64,000 bases of DNA from Cinclus cinclus. Taxonomy: Eukaryota > Chordata > Aves > Passeriformes > Cinclidae. Shown one piece after another: positions 32,655 through 44,811 of this stretch (position 1 is its first letter; the number at the start of each line of letters is the position of its first letter). The stretch is from NCBI RefSeq assembly GCF_963662255.1, contig NC_085073.1, forward strand, positions 3,038,001 through 3,102,000. Reading direction: 5' to 3'. The notes below the pieces were generated by a model, which was not told the DNA's origin, searched no databases, and was given only the letters and a program-made list of their open reading frames with translations. The position numbers and the translations under genes were made by a program.

Positions 32655-32710
32655 AGGGGATGATCTTTAATTAAGGTCCTTTCCAACCCAAACCATTCCA
32701 TGGTTTACCA
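32655..32710 (+). mobile_element. Short CR1 3' tail
   Basis: AAGGTCCTTTCCAACCCAAA then CCATTCCATGG is the CR1 terminus only. Confidence 0.7.
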
Positions 32711-33864
32711 GAGCCAGGTGTAATTCTTGGATACCAAATGCTCCCACCACACGTTGTTCCCTCAGGAATTGGCACACTATGATGTACCACAGTGTTCTGG
32801 AACATGGAGGACACACTCCCAAACAAAAAACCCGCAGGAATAAACCTCCCTTTTAATTAAGCCTATCTGACTCCTTAAATCATTTAAATAGAAACACGTT
32901 CTGCTTTGAGGGAGCACCGGGACCCAGAAGAACTGTAAATGAAGTGTTTCATTGGAACCACGATGGGGTTTCACTGACAAACCAGAATAAAGATCTGAGG
33001 AAGTGCAAACTTGTGACAGTGAAGGGAGTAGGAGTGGAGTTTCCATTTCTAACAGGCTTTGGACACACCTTTACCTAAAACACACAGAGCTTCCACAACA
33101 GCAGTTCAAATTCAAATTACCCAGCACATTATCAGCCACTTGACATTTTCTAGCTTGCCCCTCGGCTTCCTGTAGCTGGCTTCTTTTGACTGGTAAAGGC
33201 ACCACAACCGCTCTGGTGCTGTCCAGAGCAGCTCCAGGCAATTGCCACATCACCAAAACAGAAACTCGGGCCTTTTGTTCTCTTCAAAAATTCACTGAGT
33301 GAGGAAACAAAAGCTGAGCAACACACTCTTCTTCCTCTTAGATAAACTCAGTTTTTAGGAGAGGCAGTGATAAAAGCTTCCTGAGCACTAAAGGTTTTAT
33401 CCTGGACAGTATCACTGACCACATGCGCTGGGCAGTTACCCCCTGCCCTCCGGATGCTGCAGTAGAGAAAACAGGAGGAAAAGTTACTTCAGCCTGTTCA
33501 GATGATGAGTGACCATCACAACTGCAGAAAGGCTCCTGACCACGGCAGCACCTTCAGAGCTGAGCTTCTGGCCGAAGAAAGCCTCCCACTGACCATCTCT
33601 TGGTCAGCAGACAGCCACAGAACCTTCCCTTTCAGGCGCACTGCTTCTCCAGGGCAGCGGGACGCTGCAGGTGAATTCCCCAGCAGTGGGACTCACCAGG
33701 AGGCTGCGCCCAGCTGCTCCTCCCTAAACTGCTGCTTCAGCACACATGGCACAGCGTGGAGAAATGCTCTGCAGCGAGCAGGAAAGCACAGCGCTGCATT
33801 TTCACCTGGCTTTGTGTCCGCTGGGAGCACAGCGGGGCTGGAGCCGGCACAGGAGCGTCCCGAG

Positions 33865-34330
33865 CACCTGGGTCACTCAGAGCATCCCAAACTCCCAGGA
33901 CACCTCACGGAGCACTCCCGATCCCTCAAGGTCACCTCAGAGAGCATTCCAATCTCTCAGGTCATCTCAGAGCACCCCCAAACTCTCAGGTTACTTCACA
34001 GAGCATCCCAATCTCTCAGGGCACCTCGTGGAGCATCCTCGATCCCTCATAGCATTTCATATATGATCCCTCGGATCATTTAATAGCGCATTCCCATCTT
34101 TCAGGTCATCTCAGAGCATCCCAAGCTCTCAGGACACCTCGTGGAGCATCCTCGATCCCTGAGATCATTTCACAGAGCATTCCCATCTTTGAGGCCATCT
34201 CAGAGCACCCCAAGTTCTCCAGTCCCCTCACGGAGCACCCCTGACCCCTCAGGTCACCTCACAGAGCATTCCCACCTCCCAAGTCATCTCAGCGCATCCT
34301 AAACTCTGAGAGCACCTCCCGCTCCCTCAC
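33865..34330. repeat. Degenerate ~30-bp minisatellite with trimeric higher-order unit
   Basis: About 16 imperfect units of 28-31 bases fall into three types: A (AGGTCATCTCAGAGCATCCC...), B (AGGACACCTCGTGGAGCATC...) and C (AGATCATTTCACAGAGCATT...). They recur mainly as A-B-C, a period of about 90 bases. It lies inside the first intron of ACSBG2. Confidence 0.8.
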
Positions 34331-34559
34331 GCCGAGTTCTTGGACAGCACAGGGGAAGGGACACTCCTCCTCCTCAGACCACCTCCTCTGACCGGCGGCC
34401 GGGGGAAACTCCCACCCTGCGCTCATTTAACCAAAATCAGCAAGAATTTACCCCGCCCCGTCCAGACACCCACCCACAAACAGGACATCACGACAAGCGT
34501 CTGCCGGGAAAGCGAACCCCACAGCGAAACCCCCGCGGTGGGAGAACACCCCACACACA

Positions 34560-34860
34560 CCGGGGGTCGCTAGGGACACCCGGGGGGGGGGCTGTGTGGA
34601 GCTGGGACCCCGTTCCCTCCCTCAGCCCGGCCCGGGCTTTAGGACCACGCGTTACCTCCGGGCCCGGCGGGCGCGCGCGGCCCCTCAGCAGCTCCCGCGC
34701 GCCGCTGGGCGGCGCCTTTTACAGCGCGGCCAATTCGCCTTTGCTCCTCCCACTCCGCCCTTTCGAGATTTCCCCATTGGGCGAGAAGGCAATGGGCGGA
34801 GGCGAAGCACCGCCCCCTCCATTCGGGAGAGGCGCGATTGGAGGACGCGGCTGTCAAAAA
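34560..34860 (-). promoter_or_regulatory. ACSBG2: ACSBG2 CpG-rich promoter with CCAAT boxes
   Basis: A CpG-dense block lies 4.3 kb upstream of the start-codon exon. CCAAT boxes read on the minus strand at 34,776-34,780 and near 34,838. One reads on the plus strand near 34,729, and a TATA-like TGTAAAAG lies near 34,720. An X-box-like GTCGCTAGGGACAC is at 34,566-34,579. The transcription start is inferred to lie near 34,690. Confidence 0.6.
34656..34700 (-). other. ACSBG2: Predicted ACSBG2 untranslated exon 1
   Basis: A consensus donor CGGAG|GTAACG on the minus strand at 34,656/34,655 lies inside the CpG island. No start codon is available in frame. The 5' boundary is only a guess from the promoter elements. 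Confidence 0.45.
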
Positions 34861-34918
34861 CAGGCAGGCCACGCCCCCCGCGGGTTACAAGCGGTCAGTG
34901 CCCGGTGTGGTGTCCGGG

Positions 34919-35120
34919 ACACCGGGATTGGGCTGTGCCCAACACCGGGAATGGATTGTGCCCGACACCGGGATTGGGCTGTGCCCGACACCGGGATTGG
35001 GCTGTGCCCGACACCGGGATTGGGCTGTGCCCAACACCGGGAATGGATTGTGCCCGACACCGGGATTGGGCTGTGCCCAACACCGGGATTGGGCTGTGCC
35101 CAACACCGGCATTCGGCTGT
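34919..35120. repeat. 23-bp minisatellite, eight full units plus a partial
   Basis: Units start at 34,919, 34,942, 34,965, 34,988, 35,011, 35,034, 35,057, 35,080 and 35,103 with no indel. The unit is ACACCGGGATTGGGCTGTGC plus CCA or CCG. Two units (2 and 6) carry the same variant, AATGGATT. The array sits just upstream of the ACSBG2 promoter and creates long artificial open frames. Confidence 0.95.
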
Positions 35121-35299
35121 TTATGAGCCAGGATCACAGGCTGGAGCAGCATGAAGCTCTGGAGCACCTGGGGTGCTGTGGTGGCTTGGGCTGACCCAGC
35201 AGAATTTTCCGGGGAACAGAGGAAAATAGTCAGAATCCTTCTGAAAACTGCTTTTTGCTCCTTTCCCCCTGAAATAAAGTAAGGTTAAGGGCAAGATTT

Positions 35300-35555
35300 G
35301 ATAGGACAATAGGAAACGGCCTCAAGTTATACCAGGGGTGGTTTATGTTGGACTTCAGGGAAAAATTCTTCATGGAAAGGGTTGTAAACCATTGGAACAG
35401 GCTGTGCAGGGCAGTGGTGAAGCCATAATCCCTGGAAAAGTTAAAAAAGACGTGGTTGTTCTGCTGGAAGACATGATTTAGTGGTGACCATGGGATGATA
35501 GTTGGATTTGATGGTCTTAGAGGCCCTTTCCAGCCTTGATGATTCTGTGAAAAAG
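35300..35555 (+). mobile_element. CR1 LINE 3' fragment
   Basis: It runs from AACGGCCTCAAGTTATACCA through CATTGGAACAGGCTG to CAGCCTTGATGATTCTGTGA. Confidence 0.88.
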
Positions 35556-37279
35556 ATTTTCAAGTAGAACCCTGAGCAACCACAACCCTTTGACCAAATG
35601 AAACTGGAAATGGTTCATGAAGAAGTTCTTGGGCCATTCTGGACAGGGAAAGATATAAAATGTGTTCCAACCTGGAGCAGAAATCTCTGGGGAAAATCAA
35701 AGTGGGCTTTTAGATGTAGGGACGCAGGGGATGAGAGGCCCCCTGCACTCCAGGGAGGAGCAGTGTGGGGCTGGCAGAGCACAGCCCTGAACAAACCAGC
35801 CCCGTGCTTTTGTTTTCCAACCAACACAAACCAAGGGCCATGGGCTGGACCTGCTAAGAGCATCACCAGCACAAGCATTGCACAGTTCTGGCTGTGATGT
35901 CCAGGTCCCCCATTACCAGAACCTGTGGTCTGGCGGCAGCTCCACCATCTCCTGCCCTCGCTGGATCTTGCTTGAGATGGAGTTCACCAGAGCATACTGA
36001 TTTATTTATTAATTTATCTTAAGGTGTTATGATCAGGTAGATCCATATAACTGTTCTCAGTTGTTCCCGGCTGATAAAGCTGCAGAAAAGTCAGGATTTT
36101 GTTTATCCTGTTAGGAAAACAGCTGTATCTGTGAAATGAATTATTGCTGCTATTTTCCTGGTGCAGGCCAAGAATTCCAAGCCATTTTTTTTCCCCCTGT
36201 GAATTCTTCTCTCCCTCCTTCCACTGCTGAGAGACATTCCCCACTCGCACAGGGAGGGGAAGGTTTGGTTCACACCACTCATCTGATGAGCAAACCAAAG
36301 GAGTATGTAGTTAGAGGAGCTCCTGCCAGAAGGTCAGACTGCAGCTGGTGCAGCAGCAAGGCCAGAGGACAGAGCTGTGCTGGGGATATTGCAGCTGTAA
36401 AACAGCACCAGCAGAGCAGGACAGGAGGGCCAAGGCAGTCTCAGGAGCCCTGTGCTGTCCTCTGGCCCAGGCACCTCCAGTTCTTGCTGTGTTGGCTGTT
36501 TCCCATCTCCTGCACTCTGAGCCTTCCCTTGCAGCTCCTCAGCATTCCCACCTCTCCCCAGCTGTCTCACCTCCCCCTCTCTGCAGCCCCTCCAAGGTGG
36601 CTTCATTCTCACTCAGATGGCGAATTTATTTGAAGAGCAAGACAGAACAGCAACCTGGAAGTTGGTGAGATCTGTAAAATTCAGATTCCTGACCCTCATA
36701 CTCCAGCCTGCCCTGGTCCTCAGCCAAGAACTGCTGTGTTGATGAGGGGCACATAATTCCCTGTGAACCAAGGAGAGCTCTAGAGGCAAAGCCCAAAGGT
36801 CAGCTCAAGTGGCAGGAGTCACCAGGTCTATTTTTGGCCATTCCCTGAGCCAACATATTACCTCAGGCGAGCTATTTTTTATGTGCTTCTTGTGTCCTTG
36901 TCCATCAAACCGAGGTTGCATCACTCCCAAGGTAAATCCTGTGCCGTTTGCTGAAGTCCTGCTGGTTCTGGGGCCAAAGGGGACCACGGTAGTGCTGAAG
37001 AGCAGAGATGAGCACAGGTGGTCCTCAGGGCCCCCTGCCACAGGCAGGAGAGGGGCTGATGCTTCGGAGTTACTATTGATTTGTGATAACACAGCACAGC
37101 CCTTAATAAACAAACTGGGAGTTGTGGAGCTTGAAATAGCAAATGAACCAGAATGGCTGGGCCTCTGGTCAAACAGCTCCTTTGCTGGCTCTGTGTTTGC
37201 CAGGATTAACTCCTATGGAGCCACAGGACTCTTGTTTCCTGAGGCACCAGGAGCAGGATGGCCCCAGCAGCTCCAGGAA

Positions 37280-37960
37280 AGTGAAGGAACTGGGACCAGG
37301 ACAGGTTGGAGGTGACCCAGTGGAGAGCAGCTCTGCAGAGAAACACCTGGGAGGGAATTACAACCACAGGAGGGACAATGGGACCCTGGGGGCATTGGGA
37401 AGAGTGTGGCCAGCAGGGCAGGAGTGATGCTGCCCCTTGATCCTAGTGAGGCACCTCTGGAGCGGTGTCCAGTGTCCAGTTCTGGCTCCACGGTTCAAGA
37501 AAGACAAGGAGCTACTGGAGAGAAGCCAGTGGAGACCACAGAGATGATGAGGAGTCTGGAGCATCTCTGTGATGAGAGACTGCGGGAGCTGGGCCTGGTT
37601 AGTGCAGAGAAGAGAGGGCTGAGAGATGATGCCATCAATATAAATATACTAATATCTCCAGGGCTGTCCAGAGGATGGTGCCACTGCTCAGTGGCGCCCA
37701 GTGACAGGACGAGGAGTAATGGGCACAAACTGAAGCACAAGACAAACACCTCAACATGAGCAAGAAGTTCTTTACGTTGAGGGCAGCCGAGCGCTGGAAC
37801 AGCTGCCCAGGGAGGACGTGGAGTCTCCCTGTCCGGAGACATCCCAAACCCACCTGGACGTGTTCCCGTGTCACCTGCTCCAGGTCACCCTGCCTTGGCT
37901 GGATTGGGCCATTTCTTGTGACACAAGATCAGGAGAGAGGAGGTGGCTGCAGGTTCAGCA
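37280..37960 (+). mobile_element. CR1 LINE fragment, oldest and longest here (about 0.7 kb)
   Basis: It matches classic avian CR1: TCAAGAAAGACAAGGAGCTA, GATGAGGAGTCTGGAGCATC, GGGCACAAACTGAAGCACAA and GTGGAGTCTCCCTGTCCGGA. The divergence is substantial and no open reading frame remains. Confidence 0.9.
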
Positions 37961-38184
37961 GCATAGAGCTGTGCTGATAACACAGACTCGACATCGAGGG
38001 GAGGACCAAGACCTCCACAGAATCCATTTTGTTCCTGTTGGTAAATCTCTGGTGAGAACACTCACAAAGCCTTCAGCTCATGATCTTGGGTGAGTTACAG
38101 CAGTGTCTGGGATGTCTGTGCTGGGATGTTACAGACTTTTACCTCTGTTACAAAAGTCACTTTTCCCAAAGTGTAGACGCGCTC

Positions 38185-38310
38185 CTGGAGGGGTTTAAAA
38201 GATATGGAGATGTGGCACTTAGGGACATGGTTAACTGGGAGGCTGGCAGTGTTAGATTATTGGCCTTGGTGATTTTAAGAGTCTTTTCCAACTTAAATTA
38301 TTCCAGGATG
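38185..38310 (+). mobile_element. CR1 LINE 3' fragment
   Basis: GGGGTTTAAAAGATATGGAG then ATGTGGCACTTAGGGACATG, ending TTTTCCAACTTAAATTATTC. Confidence 0.75.
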
Positions 38311-40359
38311 TCTTCATATTTCTGCCTCACCTTGACATTTCCATGTATTTCGCATGGTTGAAGCAGGGGCAGATGTCAGCAGGGACAGAGCTGTCTGTCA
38401 CAAGAGAAAAGCATCAGGATAAGAGCAAAGACGCAGGATAAATGCAGACTGGGGCTGTGGGATTCCAGATTTGTGCATGTCAAACCACATCGGTGAGGGC
38501 AGGAACTCTGGTGCACATGTTTGGTAGTGAGACAAGGGCTGGCTGCTGCTGCTTCTTCACCTCAACCACAGCTTTCCTATGCCCTAAAGAACATCACCCC
38601 AGTGAAATTTCCATTTGCAGGTTCTTTCCTTTCCTACCTCAAGCAAAGCATCATGTCTTTGTGCAGCTGTGGACACAGAGAGTGGAAATGGGGTTCTTCT
38701 TCAGCTGAATCATTCTCTGTACGGAACAAGCCTTGTCTGCCCATCTGAATTACCCAACATAGTTTACATAATTTTCACTTTTATCACCAGCCCTGGCACT
38801 GAATCTGGGAGCTATTCTGGGCTAGGACTCCTCTGGTAACACTCCCCAATTCCCAGCTCCAGAGTCACTGGTGGCAAGTGACTCAACCCAAACTATTGCA
38901 CCACAGGACCTTGACATGGGGCGTGGGGGGGCAATAAAATACTTCAGCAATTTCCACTTGAAACTGGACACAAAGAGAAGATGGACATGATGAGGAAACA
39001 GACTGGAAACCACATGGTCACAGGCAGGAAGGGAGACAGAAGAGTCTTTTTATACCTGAGTTGTTTGGAAACTAAACTGCTCATAGTGTCTTTCCTGTCA
39101 AGGATTTGCAACATCTTTTCTGGTCATGTGGAAGGGTCTAGAGCAAATAGGTGTGGGAAATACTGGAAAACCCCCAAAAACACACAGCCCAAAAGTACCC
39201 AAACACATCAAAAAGACACACACACACTAAAATCCCCACCAAATTATGCTTTAGATTAATATCCAACTCTCAACTGTCATAAATCAGCAAAGCCAAGGAC
39301 TCATCATCAGGACACAGCAGCTGATAACTGACCTTTATCTGCCTCTGTCTGTAATTAAATGACTCTTCTGCAATTCTCATAAATAAAACGGGGTAAAAAA
39401 TGTTTATCCTTGCATGTCAGGAGCATAAACTTCTAATTTATTTTTTTTAACTCATTAAAAACTGCACACTCATGGATTTTGAAATAACACAGAGCGGGCA
39501 AAGGATGTTTATGCAATATGCAAAGTGTAGTGTGTGGAATACATATTTATAAAGCCTGAAAAGCAGTGGAGAATTCGGATTTTTTGGCTGTATAATTATT
39601 TAGTTTGCTGTCAGATATCACCTCACTTCAGAGGCCATGCCTATATCCTCTGAGCATTAAACTTAAACCCAAACTGCAACACTATCTATGCCCACAGGTA
39701 GTGCCAGTTTGGGAAAAGAATTTGCTGGAAAGACATTTGCTCTAAAGTGAGATGGACACAGGAGATGCATGGAGAAGAGTTGTTTCCAGCAGCTCAGAAA
39801 AAAAAATCCAATTTCACCTCCAGAACTTCAGTACGAAAGGAATTCTGTCTTTTGTCTCGCTGCTGGAGAGCAATGGGATGCTCCCCCACGCCCAAGCCAA
39901 GGGACTTGGTGGCAGTGGTGTCACAATGTTTGCCTGGCAGAACAAGGCTGTGCCCTGGCTGCTTCCCCACTGAAGCTGTGTTGTAAGAGGAAAGGGATGA
40001 ATGTGTAACCAGAGACAGGTGCAGAGAAACGAGCTCTGTCCCTCGGTGACACGGGCCAGGTGCCAATGCAGGGGACAGCACAAGCTGACAACTTTCTGCT
40101 GATGGTTGACTGAGCTGGAGCGAGCTGCAAGACCTCTGCACCTGCAATTCAGCCCGAAATGTTAATAATCCACAGGCCACTTAATAATTTTCTGTGTTTT
40201 TTAAACATAAACTCACCACAGTAAAACAGTTACAGAGCTTTAAGACACTCACAGGCACAAGGATGTTGAGCTCCCCCATGTCAGCAAACCAAACTTTTTT
40301 GCTCCATATTCAGATTCCAAGCTTCCAGCAGTGCCCAGGGGGCCAAGAAGACCTGGTTT

Positions 40360-40545
40360 GTGGCAGTGGCCAGCAGGACCAGTGACTGTGCCCTGGTGCT
40401 GGGCGCTGCTGGGGTCACACCTCAAATCCTGCTGTTTTGGGCCCCTCGTGTCAGAAGGACATCGAGGGGCTGGAGCATGTCAAGGGAATGGAGCTGGGGA
40501 AGGGTCTGGAGCACCAGTGTGATGAGGAGCAGCAGAGAAGGTTTT
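40360..40545 (+). mobile_element. CR1 LINE internal fragment
   Basis: TGGCCAGCAGGACCAG, CAGAAGGACATCGAGGGGCT and GGAGCATGTCAAGG match CR1; no 3' tail is present. Confidence 0.7.
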
Positions 40546-42013
40546 CTCCAGGTGCCCCAAGGCTCTTCTTCACTGCCATGCAGGTGCTGAAGGCGCCATC
40601 ACCTTGTGTTTTGTTGATTTGGTGTCCCCATCCCACCACACACCCAGGCCTGCACTTTGATCCTGCCCACCACTCCCTCAAGGCTCCCGTTTCAGTACCT
40701 GTGGCAATCTGGGAAATGAGAGGAGCCTCATTCAAAGTCAGAAATGTCTGCTTTGTGCAGAAATTCCATTCAAACCCTGCCCAGGGGCTGTTCAGTCACT
40801 GAGGGTTTCATTACCCAGATGTTGCCTCCGTGCAGAAGCTGTGTTGACAGAAGCTGCATGGATTCAGTCATGTCAATATGACTGCACTTGATTACCTCCA
40901 AGCTGTGGACACATCCTCCTTCTGTGGGCCCAGGAGGCTGCAGCTCCCTGCAGGGAGTGGCACAAAAAAACCCACAGGCACTGTTTTGTTTTGGGGTTTT
41001 TTTTCCCATTACTTTTTCCAGTGTTTTTCTGTGGAATTTCCAGGCAGCTACATCCAAACCAAACAGATAAAACTGCAGATAAGTGCTTGGTCCCTTAAAT
41101 CTTGTAAAAGAAAATTTCCAGGGTGGGGGAAAAGAGAGCATTTGGGGTTTTAGCTGTGCTAAAAACTTCTTAGGGGGAAGATGTGAGGTTGAGAAGAGTG
41201 ATCTTTCCAAATCCAGTGCTGTGCAAGGAAGCCTTTGCCAGGGATTGTTGGGATACAACCCAAGGGAGACAGGAAAAAGAGCACGGGAAGGGCTGAACAT
41301 CCTCTCCTCTTTCTCCCACCTTCAGCATTCACCTGTTTTCTTCCAGGCTGGGCAAGGCTGAGGAAAAAAATTCTTTTTCACTGCCAGGACAGGACAGAGC
41401 ATCCCATAACAGCCTGGAATTCATTGTCCTGCTGGGGAGACGCGTGGGCAGAGCAGGACAGGGTACAGTGCCACTGGGAAATTCCAGCGTGGCCTTGGCA
41501 CAGCTACACTCAACAGATTTATCCTCTCAAGCCCAGCCAAAAGCACTGGAGAATGTTGTTGTCTGAGCAGCAGCAAGGTCAGGAGTTTGTGATGCAGAAA
41601 ACACAGCCCTGAGGCCGTGGTTGGAGCAGGAACTCACCCATGACTGTGCCCAAGAGGTGTGGCAGCTCCCTGAAGGAAAAGCTGCAGTTTGCACCAGTCC
41701 CACCAAAATTTCCTTGGAAATAGCTGGAATGGAGATTAAAGGGAGATTTAATTCCTAAGTACAAACCTTGAGTGACCCCCTGCCTGTTAAACCAGGAGTT
41801 ATTTGTGTACACCACAAATTAAAATGATCCTGAAGTTTAATTTTATTGCTGGTACATTAAAGGGAAAATCCACCATGACAGATGGGATGATCCTTATAAC
41901 CTGCACGGGATGATGCTCTTGATCCTGTAGGACAGGGGACATGGAGAGGAGGCACCAGCTCAGGCTCCAAATGTTTTGCTCTGAGCTTGCTAAGAAGTAA
42001 AACACAGCGTGGA

Positions 42014-42055
42014 GAGAATCCCAGAATATTAGGGTTGGAAAACACCTCCAAGGAT
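42014..42055 (-). mobile_element. CR1 terminus remnant, reverse
   Basis: GAATCCCAGAATATTAGGGT then TGGAAAACACCTCCAAGG is a reverse CR1-type end. Confidence 0.5.
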
Positions 42056-44194
42056 GGGGGGAAGCTGATACAAAAAACCTCCCAGGTAGGAAGGTGCTGT
42101 TTGTTACCTGTTGTGGAATGGGGGTTGTCCCATTTAAAACAAGCAAACATTTTCTTTAAGCAAAATTCCCAAAGGCAATTCTTTTGTTTCTTTCAGTTTT
42201 ATCCCTCTGGGAATTTTTTCATGTAGGAAACAATTTAAAGAATCATATCATTTCAGGTTTCATTTCCAGCACCTAAAACAACATATTTTTCATGGATAAA
42301 CACAGTATTTCAGAGGATCCCACTACCTTTACAAGGAATTTGCTTTCATCAGAACACAGTTTTTCTGTCTAAACCTCTCTTTAGTGAAATCAAGCCAATC
42401 AATGAGATCCTTTGGGCGGGTTTGGGTTTGAGCTGAATTCCAGTTTGCTTTGAGGAATGTGCCCTCCTGTGGGTAGCAGAGACAGCTGCAGCAAGCTGCT
42501 CCTCTGGGAGAAAAGAGAAGGAAGAGAAAAATCAAACTTCTCTTTTTTACCGACAACTTTTTGAAATGAATCTCCCTCCTCCAGACCCTGTATGAGAGGG
42601 GCGAGATCTGGCTCATGAACAGGCTGGAAGAAACAAAGCAAAATTAACCCCAGTGATCAGTTTGGCACAAGAGGTGGCCAGCAGGTCCCTAATTAAAAAT
42701 GACAGCGCTTTGGTGATTCCCTGGGAGCTGCCTGACTCCGGGGTTTCACAAAGGTGTTGTGCTGAGCATTACCAAAAATTTCAAGCATTATCAAGTGTTC
42801 AAATATCCGTGTCTGTGGCACCTGGGGACAGGGTTGATGGTGGCCTGGGCAGTGCTGGGCTGGTGGTTGGGTTTGAATTTGAATTTCAGGATGTTGTTGT
42901 CACCTGTGCTTTGGGTTTCAGGCAGTAATTGGCACTTTGGGAGGAGCAAGAACACATCCAAATTTTTTACATTTCTTTTACATGTGTTTCTTTACATTGT
43001 TTTACATTTCTTTTCCAGAGGAATAGGCACTGTTCAGTGGGGAATTGTGCCCTAAAAAATAAAGTGGTAGCAGACCTGCAATAACACATTGGAGGTGATA
43101 TTAAAGAGGAGAGGACTGAGGAATTTCATTCAGCTCCTGGTAAATTTGAGTGATATTTCAAAATCAGCATGGTGCAATTCAGTGTGGCCAAATCCATAGT
43201 GCTCAAGCAGGAATAAGTGACCACAGGATTAAAAAAATAGATGTTTATTGAGTGTTTTTTAGGAAAGGTCTGGGCTTTTCCAGCTTGGAAAAACAGAGGA
43301 TTGATTCATTTGTAAAACAAGAGCTTGAGGGAAGGAATGAGAACAACCTTCAAACAAATTACGAGTTTTTAAGGCAAATCTATTAATCTGGTCTCAGAAT
43401 CTAGGAGTAAAGTTGGATGTTTATGTGTACTAGGTGATTTTATAAAAAACATCCCGCCTCTATTTTCTCTTTTACTGTATGTTTCACTCACCTAAAAGTT
43501 GTTCTTTTTAAATATCTGTGGCTTAAGCATCTACAACACATTAAAAATAAAAATTATTTTTCTCAGGAGCTTCTCAAAAGCTCACTCAGTGTGTCCGTGG
43601 TGGTCAAACACAAAACTCTATGAGTTTTTCCAGTGTAATTTTCATGGTAATCTCCCTAAAGCAGGAACAGCAAGTCCAAATTTGCAGATGGACCACACGC
43701 TAACCAGTGTCTCCAATTTATATTGCTTCTCTCAGTCACTTCCTTTTCCAGTAACTCCTTTCCCAAAGCCTTAGGTAAGAAAAGTAATAATCCTGTGGTG
43801 TTTGGAGCAGGCTGTGTTATTGGAGTCTCCATGGGTACAAATTCCACACACTTCCTTGGCTGAGGCTGGGACATACTTTTCAGAAAACGTTGCAGAAAAA
43901 AATACATCATAAAAGCGTGGGTTTTTTTGTTTTTGTTTTTTTATTGCATGTCAGGAAGGCGATCCTGGAAATGGTGAAATTCCTGATGGGGATTTTTCAG
44001 AACAAGTGGTGGTGATTCTGCTGAGTTGTCCTGTAGGGGAAAACCCCATAAAAACCCCACAAACAGAGATATTTCGTAAAGCTTTATAAAGAAATACTGC
44101 TTTCCTTGGCAGCACCTGCATTCAAAGAATACGAGAGTGACCCAGGGCTTGTGCTGGGTTTCATTGACAAAATAAAACAGGACGGGATGTGAGG

Positions 44195-44600
44195 AGTGAA
44201 GCCCTGTCCAGCCTGGCCTGGGGCACTTCCAGGGATCCAGGGGCTGCTCTGGGTACCCTGTGCCAGGGCCTGCCCTCCCTCCCAGGGGACAATTCCTTCC
44301 CAATATCCCATCTGAATTTCCTTTTTTCAGTAGGAAGCCATTCTCCTTTGTCCTGCCCCTCCATCCCTTGTCCCCAGTCCGTCTCCAGCTCTCCTTTAGT
44401 CCCTGCCAGGGGCTCTGAGCTCTCCCAGGATCCTTCTCCTCTCCAGGTGAGCACCCCCAGCTCTCGCAGGGCAGAGAGGCTCCAGCCCCGCGAGCACCCC
44501 CGTGCCTTTCTCTGGATCCCTGCAGCAGCTCCGCGTCCTTCTATCGTAACCCCAGCTCTGGGCTCGCTCCGTTTGTCCGTAGTTGATGTTTTCACGTCCC
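44195..44600 (-). mobile_element. CR1 LINE fragment, reverse
   Basis: CTTCCAGGGATCCAGGGGCT, CCCTGTGCCAGGGCCTGCC and CAATTCCTTCCCAATATCCC, extending into upstream CR1 sequence. It borders the CpG island. Confidence 0.88.
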
Positions 44601-44783
44601 GGGGCGCTGCTGCCGCTCCGCTCCCCCAGCTCCGGGCGCTGCCGGAGCCGCATCCAGAGCGGGAGGGAGCAGCGTGTGCCGGGCCCGATATCCCATCCCA
44701 GCCATTCCCCCCTATCCCCCCAGGTCACCCCAAACCCCACCGTCCCACCCCGCTCCCATCCGGATCCCGCGCGTTGTTGTCAG

Positions 44784-44791
44784 TGACGTCA
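44784..44791. promoter_or_regulatory. Consensus CRE (TGACGTCA)
   Basis: A full palindromic CREB/CREM/ATF site, 6 bases before an X-box half-site. Confidence 0.8.
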
Positions 44792-44797
44792 CGCCCC

Positions 44798-44811
44798 GTC
44801 GCCATGGCGAC
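44798..44811. promoter_or_regulatory. Palindromic RFX X-box
   Basis: GTCGCC AT GGCGAC is a perfect inverted repeat with a 2-base spacer and fits the RFX dimer consensus (GTNRCC-N0-3-RGYNAC type). With the CRE beside it, the arrangement resembles the X1/X2 boxes of MHC class II promoters. Confidence 0.75.

Larger units (their letters stand above)
30295..34655 (-). other. ACSBG2: ACSBG2 first intron
   Basis: It holds a T-run/GT repeat (30,877-30,911), a reverse CR1 (31,908-32,420), a small CR1 tail (32,655-32,710) and the degenerate minisatellite (33,865-34,330). The stretch 30,940-31,250 is unique sequence that looks like possible conserved noncoding DNA. Open frames at 31,300-31,800 have no family match. 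Confidence 0.6.
35121..44600. other. Intergenic DNA between the divergent ACSBG2 and putative RFX2 promoters
   Basis: CR1 fragments are scattered at 35,300-35,555, 37,280-37,960, 38,185-38,310, 40,360-40,545, 42,014-42,055 and 44,195-44,600. The stretches 35,560-37,150, 38,310-40,350, 40,600-42,000 and 42,060-44,190 are unique, AT-leaning DNA. They have only short, unrecognised open frames. 39,280-39,650 is AT-rich with homeobox- and octamer-like words. Confidence 0.6.

Noticed and set aside
34594..35154. Open frames encoding a 23-residue-period repeat protein
   Set aside because: They are created by the indel-free 23-bp minisatellite, which is open in several frames on both strands. There is no splice or start context and no family match.
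36136..36633. 165-residue frame in the intergenic region
   Set aside because: Unrecognised composition, no promoter or splice pattern, and overlapping frames on both strands.
37200..37960. Possible retroviral LTR or env remnant
   Set aside because: The order of sequence words matches avian CR1 LINE; no LTR ends, primer-binding site or retroviral motifs were seen.
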